Positions 29,695-34,129 of a stretch of DNA of 34,129 bases are shown one piece after another (positions within the stretch are counted from its first letter, which is position 1; every line of letters starts with the position of its first letter). This DNA is from Apilactobacillus xinyiensis (GTDB lineage Bacteria; Bacillota; Bacilli; Lactobacillales; Lactobacillaceae), in NCBI RefSeq assembly GCF_019656235.1, contig NZ_BPLL01000017.1:1-34129 (forward strand). The letters run 5' to 3'. A model generated the notes under the pieces. The model made no database searches, was not told the DNA's origin, and saw nothing but the letters and a program-made list of their open reading frames with translations. Made by a program: the position numbers and the translations under genes.

Positions 29695-30498
29695 ATGATT
29701 CTACCGAAAGTAAAAAATGTTATTTCAAATTTAAAAAGTGGATATACACATCCTTTCATAGTTAAATGTGATAATTCAGATAATACATCTGAATTATTTG
29801 TACTTAAGGCAATTAACAAGGACATATGTGGGAAAGCCCTTTTTAATGAATTAGTATGCGGTAGGTTAGCTGAACAATTGGGTATGAGCATACCCCGTTT
29901 TCAAATTGTGAATTTAACAAACGATATAATTTTAAACACTCCTGAAATGCAACAGCTTGATTTTATTGCAGGTCCATGTTTTGCATCTCTTTATAGAAAA
30001 GGTAGAGGTATGTCTCAAACGTACGTTAAGATTTCTAAAAACAAAAATAGGCTGCCAGAAATTATACTTTTCGATCAAATTATATTAAATATTGATAGAT
30101 GTAAAAGAACAGACAATATACTGTTCGATTCAAAAACAAAAAGTTTTTTTCTTATAGACCATACGGAAGCCTTTGATATTGCACAAATCTGGAACATAGA
30201 AGAACTAAAACATAGGATGAATAAAACACCTCCATATTTAACAAGTGAACTAAAGGGCGAATGTTACGATAACATAAGTTGCTTAGTAAAAGGTATGAAT
30301 GATTTCAGAAGGTTTAAAGAAGCTGCCAAAAAAATAAATTATAATGATTTAATTAAAAATATACCTGATGAATGGGGAGTATCAAAAGAAGAACAAGAAT
30401 TTATCCTAATATTTTTAAAAAGTAGATTCAATCAAATCGATGATATAATAAAGGAATTGAGAGAGAACATATTTAATAACTGGAAGGGGGCGTCATAA
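29695..30498 (+). CDS. HipA-like Ser/Thr kinase (HipA_2 type)
   Basis: The ATG at 29693-29695 region follows CAGGAGTATTTTT. The 267-residue protein has the kinase outline of small HipA relatives: Lys38 in LFVLKAI, NELVCGRLAEQLGM, the catalytic loop NIDRCKRTDN (Asp134, Asn141), and the metal-binding LIDHTEAF (Asp155). All key residues are present. It lacks the long N-terminal subdomain of HipA. The next gene overlaps it by one base (TAATG). It may be a toxin, defence or host-takeover kinase; the target is unknown. Confidence 0.75.
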   Translation: MILPKVKNVISNLKSGYTHPFIVKCDNSDNTSELFVLKAINKDICGKALFNELVCGRLAEQLGMSIPRFQIVNLTNDIILNTPEMQQLDFIAGPCFASLYRKGRGMSQTYVKISKNKNRLPEIILFDQIILNIDRCKRTDNILFDSKTKSFFLIDHTEAFDIAQIWNIEELKHRMNKTPPYLTSELKGECYDNISCLVKGMNDFRRFKEAAKKINYNDLIKNIPDEWGVSKEEQEFILIFLKSRFNQIDDIIKELRENIFNNWKGAS

Positions 30499-31334
30499 TG
30501 AAAATAAACTATATGATTTTAAGATATATTCCAAGCTTTATTAGAAAAGAAAATGTTATTGTTGGAATTGTTATTCATGTTCCTGAAAATGGAACTAGTA
30601 ATTTCTTTCAAACTGAAGCATATAAAAGAGTGCACTTCTTTGATGATGAGCTAGATAAAGAAATGTTTTCGGCGGATATGGATTCATTTCATGAAGCATT
30701 TGATTTCCCTTATTACAAAAACAAGTTAGATCAAATTGGTCATTTTAATTTTGATGATATATCTGATGATAATTTTTTAAAAAACAGAAATAACAATTAT
30801 GCAAACGAATATAGATTTGATAATCCAAATTTTATAGACGCTGAGAAAAATGAATTAGATGAAGAGATAGAGAGATTAAAAGACATATATCTTCATTATG
30901 ACAAGCCTAAAGATCAAAGAACTGATAATAAAAAATTAAAGAGAACTATATCAAAAATATTAAAAAACAAATTTTCTAAACAAGATTTAAATAATAATAT
31001 AGGTAAGTATAAAGACCCCATTGGTAAAATGAATATATTTGATTATGAAATAAAAAATACTTTTTATAGAGTGTTAACCTTTGACTATAAAAATACTAAC
31101 TACTTGCTCAATGAAATCGAAGTATCTTTATTCAAAATTGGTAACATAATGAATTCTTCCGATAAAGATCCAGTTAATGTTATATTTGTCGTAAATAATG
31201 ACTATGAAAAGAATAAAGAAATTTATGATTCTTTTTGTAACTACATTCAAAGTCATTTTTCTGATGGAAATATAAACATTCAAGTGATGAAAGTTATTGA
31301 TTTTGTACAGGGAAACAAAAAAATTATTGTGTAG
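30498..31334 (+). CDS. DUF3037 protein, partner of the kinase
   Basis: The N-terminus NYMILRYIPSFIRKENVIVG then IVIHVP is the DUF3037 signature (usually YxLLRYVPxxxRxExxNVGVxL). The 278-residue protein has a charged helical middle (ELDEEIERLKDIYLHYDKPK) and a beta-rich end (PVNVIFVVNNDYEKN). From memory, DUF3037 genes often follow HipA-like kinase genes; this was not searched. The overlapping start means the two are made together, probably as one system. Confidence 0.7.
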   Translation: MKINYMILRYIPSFIRKENVIVGIVIHVPENGTSNFFQTEAYKRVHFFDDELDKEMFSADMDSFHEAFDFPYYKNKLDQIGHFNFDDISDDNFLKNRNNNYANEYRFDNPNFIDAEKNELDEEIERLKDIYLHYDKPKDQRTDNKKLKRTISKILKNKFSKQDLNNNIGKYKDPIGKMNIFDYEIKNTFYRVLTFDYKNTNYLLNEIEVSLFKIGNIMNSSDKDPVNVIFVVNNDYEKNKEIYDSFCNYIQSHFSDGNINIQVMKVIDFVQGNKKIIV

Positions 31335-31390
31335 TATAATTAGTGTAAAATATCTATTTAAATTATTTTAAAATTACGAGGAGTACTTTT

Positions 31391-31654
31391 ATGATTGATT
31401 TTGAAGATCCATATAAAAATGATTCAGGAGATTTGCACAAATCTTTAAGAGAAGCAATTAGAGAAAAAATTAGAAATGAGCAGGCATGTTTAGATATTAC
31501 TTTAGAAGATAGAGAAAAATTTAGGAAAGGTGAAATTAATAGCTTTGAAGGTGAAGGATTTTTTAATTCTAATATACAAAGATATAAAAATAGAATTAAT
31601 GAATTAGCTGAACAGCTAAAGAGTCCTAATCCAGATGCTAATATATTAGATTAA
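31391..31654 (+). CDS. Small acidic protein, 87 aa
   Basis: It starts after GAGGAGTACTTTT, 56 bases after the DUF3037 gene. The charged helical protein (DLHKSLREAIREKIRNEQAC, NIQRYKNRINELAEQLKSPN) ends in an acidic tail. Position suggests a third member of the kinase locus, perhaps an antitoxin or regulator, but there is no motif to prove it. A terminator follows at 31727. Confidence 0.55.
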   Translation: MIDFEDPYKNDSGDLHKSLREAIREKIRNEQACLDITLEDREKFRKGEINSFEGEGFFNSNIQRYKNRINELAEQLKSPNPDANILD

Positions 31655-31726
31655 AAATAATTTTCTTAATAAATATATAAAATATCGACTAATAAAATCT
31701 TAGAAACAACATATAATTTAAGGAAC

Positions 31727-31766
31727 AAAAAAGGCTATCAGCTCATTTTGAGTTGGTAGCCTTTTT
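31727..31766. terminator. Terminator after the kinase locus
   Basis: A long hairpin, AAAAAGGCTA...TAGCCTTTTT, with T-runs on both strands, so it can act in either direction. Its sequence is almost the reverse complement of the terminator at 31966. Confidence 0.8.
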
Positions 31767-31857
31767 GTTTTTATAAAAACAAAATCACCATTGCATAATA
31801 TAAAAATAAGTATATAGTATTTCTTAAGATATTCTTAACATTTTGAGGAGAGATATT

Positions 31858-31938
31858 ATGTGGCTGATAATTGTTTTGGATTTTTTAATTTTCATATTTG
31901 CAATCTTTGGATGCATTAAAGTATTTGAAAAAAATTAA
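31858..31938 (+). CDS. Hydrophobic micro-peptide, 26 aa (type I toxin-like)
   Basis: The ATG at 31858 follows GAGGAGAGATATT. The peptide is a single hydrophobic helix (IIVLDFLIFIFAIFGCIKVF) with a Lys/Glu/Asn end, the shape of type I toxins or small membrane regulators. It lies between two nearly identical inverted hairpins. No antisense promoter is obvious. It does not clearly match Fst, so the class is open. Confidence 0.5.
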   Translation: MWLIIVLDFLIFIFAIFGCIKVFEKN

Positions 31939-31965
31939 TAATTATTATAGAAAAATATTCATACA

Positions 31966-32003
31966 AAAAAAGCTACCAACTCGATATGAGCTGATAGCTT
32001 TTT
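31966..32003. terminator. Convergent terminator between lysis and accessory genes
   Basis: AAAAAAAGCTA...TAGCTTTTT hairpin between the plus-strand accessory genes and the minus-strand lysin. T-runs on both strands suggest it ends the late transcript after the endolysin and the peptide transcript from the other side. Confidence 0.75.
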
Positions 32004-32049
32004 ATATGTGATAACTATTTAACTATGTTTTCCAAGCTAGTATTATACA

Positions 32050-32877
32050 CTATTCTAGCTTGCTGATGAACTTAGTATTACCACTTAGGTAACCTACTTT
32101 AGTTTTAACACGTGTTGCTTTGCCAACCTTTATAACTGTTCCTTCTATCTCGGTGTTACGACCTAATCTAGTTTTAACTTTTTTGGTTAGCTTTTCGTCA
32201 TCGTATACATTCATTACGTTAGGTTTAGTTTTGAATAGCTTACCAGATTGCACATAAGTAGGTTGTTTAACATCTTTTTTATCGTTAGATTTTTTATTGT
32301 TAGATACTTTCTCTACAGTAGAAAATTTACCTTTAAAGTCGTATGAGCAATCTACACCATAGAAGTTATCAGTAAATTGCCACATGTTCACGCCGTTTAG
32401 TCCCGGTTGTTTTACTCCATATGCTGCTACCCAGATGTCAGCATTATATGCTAGTTTACTGCGGTTAATACGTCCAGAATTGAACCATGAGCTACTTCCA
32501 TATACCCAAAGGTTTTTATATCCAGCGTCATGTAAAACCTCTAAGAATTGATTTACTCCACTAGTTGTGTAGTAAGGCAAAGAAGGAGCTTCAACGTCAA
32601 TTACTAAATTAGTAGTCTTGTCTAAGCCACAAGCCCTAACTTGTTTTAAAAAGAAGTTGGCTTCAGCGACTGGATTACCTTGATAAAAATGATAAACGGA
32701 AACAATTCCAAATGCTTTCCATGAATTGTAAACTTGGTATTTACATACTGGGCTGATGTAGTTAGTACCTTCAGTTAATTTAACAATCGCCCCACGGACA
32801 CCTTTTTTCTTAAATCCATTGAAATAATCTAATGAACTACCTTGATATGAAGATACATCAATTACTAATTTTGCCAT
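32050..32877 (-). CDS. GH25 endolysin (muramidase) with C-terminal binding domain
   Basis: The 275-residue lysin has the GH25 fold: VIDVSSYQGSSLDYF (Asp7), VRGAIVKLTEGTNYI, YHFYQGN, the acidic pair in LVIDVEAP (Asp94/Glu96), and VNMWQFTDNFYGVDCSYDF. After a Lys/Asn linker the final 70 residues look like a repeat-type wall-binding or SH3-like domain (VMNVYDDEKLTKKVKTRLG). There is no signal peptide, so it depends on the holin. It is the last late gene. Confidence 0.92.
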   Translation of the reverse strand: MAKLVIDVSSYQGSSLDYFNGFKKKGVRGAIVKLTEGTNYISPVCKYQVYNSWKAFGIVSVYHFYQGNPVAEANFFLKQVRACGLDKTTNLVIDVEAPSLPYYTTSGVNQFLEVLHDAGYKNLWVYGSSSWFNSGRINRSKLAYNADIWVAAYGVKQPGLNGVNMWQFTDNFYGVDCSYDFKGKFSTVEKVSNNKKSNDKKDVKQPTYVQSGKLFKTKPNVMNVYDDEKLTKKVKTRLGRNTEIEGTVIKVGKATRVKTKVGYLSGNTKFISKLE

Positions 32878-32888
32878 AATCTCATCTC

Positions 32889-33389
32889 CTATAAGTTTGG
32901 ATTAAAAGGTTCTTTTTGTTGACCTACATTATCACCTACATATTCTGGTTGCTCTGTAGTTGCTTGATCAGTTTTAACTTCTTGTACTTGTTCAGCTGGT
33001 TTACCAGTACCGTTGTCTACTCTAGGCAAAGGTAAACCTTGTTTATAACGCAATTCATTAACTGCTGACTCAACCATACCACTTAACAGCCTTACTGAGA
33101 CATTCATATTATGCTGGTCAGCGAATTGTTGCCCTTCTCTGATAGCTTGCTCTTTCTTTTCGTTTGATGGCACGGGGTCGTTATCCACATTAGCCACGAA
33201 ACACTTTATAACGTTTTGTAAAACGCCAATGGAGTTACTAGCAGTTTGATAAACTTGATGTTCATTACCAGTAGTGTGACTGGCTTTGGAATCTAGTTGT
33301 TTCTTTAATAAATTTAGTAAGCAGTATCCAAACACTAGAAATCCTGTTACTCCAATAATATTGATTGTGTCTGTAATTAATTTTAACAT
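32889..33389 (-). CDS. LLH-type holin-like protein, 166 aa
   Basis: One N-terminal transmembrane segment (about residues 8-28, NIIGVTGFLVFGYCLLNLL), then a helical domain (IKCFVANVDNDPVPSNEKKE, VRLLSGMVESAVNELRY) and a disordered Gln/Glu-rich tail. The layout matches the LLH holin family that accompanies lysins in lactobacillus phages. It lies between the second holin and the lysin and probably times lysis. Confidence 0.75.
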   Translation of the reverse strand: MLKLITDTINIIGVTGFLVFGYCLLNLLKKQLDSKASHTTGNEHQVYQTASNSIGVLQNVIKCFVANVDNDPVPSNEKKEQAIREGQQFADQHNMNVSVRLLSGMVESAVNELRYKQGLPLPRVDNGTGKPAEQVQEVKTDQATTEQPEYVGDNVGQQKEPFNPNL

Positions 33390-33402
33390 TTAATTATCTC
33401 CT

Positions 33403-33795
33403 TTATTTTTTATCTTCACTTGCGAAAATATTATCTAAAATCTTTTGTAAGTTGCCTGTAAAAGCTCCCATAGCGTGCAAATTTTCCACTATGGAAATGG
33501 CTTCATAAAGTAATAATGCAACTGTAAATCCGTCTGATATATCAAAACCGATATGTGCGTGCATATAGTTGTTTACTAGGTCATCAGCCATATTAGCGAT
33601 TGGAATACACATAATGGCTAGTAGCTTAATTAGAAGCCCATATAGGTATGACCTACTTTTTAATCTGCTATTGTGTGCTGACCTAACAGTTCCAATAATC
33701 GTATCGAAAACAATTAAAACTAAGTACCAATGTATCAAATGCACACCGTTATTATCGAATAGCCAAATGGCTATTTTATTTAGTTCTTGCAGCAT
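33403..33795 (-). CDS. Phage holin (holin_4 family)
   Basis: The 130-residue protein has several hydrophobic segments (WYLVLIVFDTIIGTV, YLYGLLIKLLAIMCIPIAN, GFTVALLLYEAISIVENL) and the familiar FDTIIGTVRSAHNSRLKSRS pattern of the toxin-secretion/lysis holin family. It should form the membrane lesion that releases the endolysin. It is preceded by the XkdX-like gene. Confidence 0.88.
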   Translation of the reverse strand: MLQELNKIAIWLFDNNGVHLIHWYLVLIVFDTIIGTVRSAHNSRLKSRSYLYGLLIKLLAIMCIPIANMADDLVNNYMHAHIGFDISDGFTVALLLYEAISIVENLHAMGAFTGNLQKILDNIFASEDKK

Positions 33796-33838
33796 GTAGT
33801 AACACCTTCATTACTCCTTTCTGAGTGCAAAATAAAAA

Positions 33839-34042
33839 CTACTGTTGTGGTTGCTCTCCACTGTCAGTAGTTTGTTTGGGGCTATTTTGATTTGTTTGTT
33901 GAGCTTTCTGTTCGGCTAAAGCCTTTCTCAACTCTTTAACTCTTGTATAACATTGGTCAGTTATATAACCTACCGCTTTAAAGTTTTCAATGTCTTCATC
34001 TGTGTAATATTGATATCCACTAATTACCATGTTGTCGAACAT
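33839..34042 (-). CDS. XkdX-like small protein
   Basis: The first 40 residues resemble the XkdX family: YQYYTDEDIENFKAVGYITD then QCYTRVKELRKAL. A flexible Gln/Thr-rich tail follows. In PBSX-like phages xkdX sits after the tail fibre genes and before the holin, as here. It starts 2 bases after the stop of the preceding gene. Its function is not established. Confidence 0.7.
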   Translation of the reverse strand: MFDNMVISGYQYYTDEDIENFKAVGYITDQCYTRVKELRKALAEQKAQQTNQNSPKQTTDSGEQPQQ

Positions 34043-34044
34043 AA

Positions 34045-34129
34045 TTAATTACTTCCTTTCATTTTAGCTAATTGTGATAGTAGCATTGCTTGTTGTTGCT
34101 TTAGTTGCGTGTTTTCCAATTGTGATTTA
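34045..34129 (-). CDS. C-terminal part of the post-tail-fibre protein (same gene as 1..439)
   Basis: These bases hold the last 27 or so codons, ending AKMKGSN and stop at 34045. Bases 34053-34129 duplicate 1-77, so only 34045-34052 are new. The ribosome site of the XkdX-like gene (AAAGGAAG) lies inside this end. Confidence 0.85.
   Translation of the reverse strand, partial: KSQLENTQLKQQQAMLLSQLAKMKGSN
34053..34129. repeat. Terminal direct repeat, right copy
   Basis: Exact copy of bases 1-77. Together they show that the contig closes into a circle of 34,052 bp. Confidence 0.95.

Overview
The window is an almost complete circular genome of about 34,052 bp. Its first 77 bases recur exactly as its last 77, and one reading frame runs unbroken across the join. 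Low GC, strong AAGGAG-type ribosome binding sites, dense small genes, and the families present (ArpU regulator, DUF739 Cro, RecT plus DUF3799 nuclease, GH25 lysin, RepA_N initiator, ParA/PrgP-like partition) point to a temperate phage of a low-GC Gram-positive host, most likely Lactobacillaceae. I see no integrase or attachment site. Instead there is a plasmid module, so the best reading is a phage-plasmid: a prophage kept as an extrachromosomal replicon.

Layout. (1) Late genes on the minus strand, from about 14.6 kb down to 2.4 kb: ArpU-type late regulator, small and large terminase, portal, MuF-like protein, scaffold, decoration protein, major capsid, connectors, neck, tail terminator, and the start of a contractile-tail sheath gene. 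(2) An IS607-family element (serine recombinase TnpA and RNA-guided nuclease TnpB) at 0.48-2.44 kb sits exactly where the tail genes should be. The sheath is cut at 120 residues on one side, and a post-tail-fibre gene lacks its start on the other. No tube, tape measure, baseplate or receptor-binding gene is present. (3) Across the join the late strand continues with an XkdX-like protein, two holin-like proteins and a GH25 endolysin, ending at a terminator near 31.97 kb. (4) Early genes on the minus strand, 24.0 to 14.1 kb: Cro, antirepressor, many small proteins, RecT, RecE-like nuclease, a DnaD-type replisome organiser with an embedded four-iteron origin, and a DUF1064 nuclease-like protein. 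(5) Immunity genes on the plus strand, 24.2-27.1 kb: a short XRE repressor, an XRE/S24-like repressor, a two-TM protein, and a second S24-like protein. (6) Plasmid module, 27.1-29.6 kb: ParA and a small partner bracketed by AT-rich repeats, then repA with an apparent counter-transcribed RNA and attenuator. (7) Accessory plus-strand genes, 29.7-31.9 kb: a HipA-like kinase overlapping a DUF3037 gene, an 87-residue protein and a 26-residue membrane peptide. (8) An RNA-rich stretch at 12.9-14.1 kb holds a type I toxin-like peptide and several miniature tRNA-like structures.

Together the genes suggest an element that replicates and partitions as a low-copy plasmid, keeps repressor control and a lytic origin, and can encode a capsid, packaging and lysis proteins, but cannot build a tail as it stands. 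It is either a tail-deleted defective phage-plasmid or an assembly in which the IS element joined two flanks. Everything was read by eye; no database search was run, so family names rest on recognised motifs and gene order.
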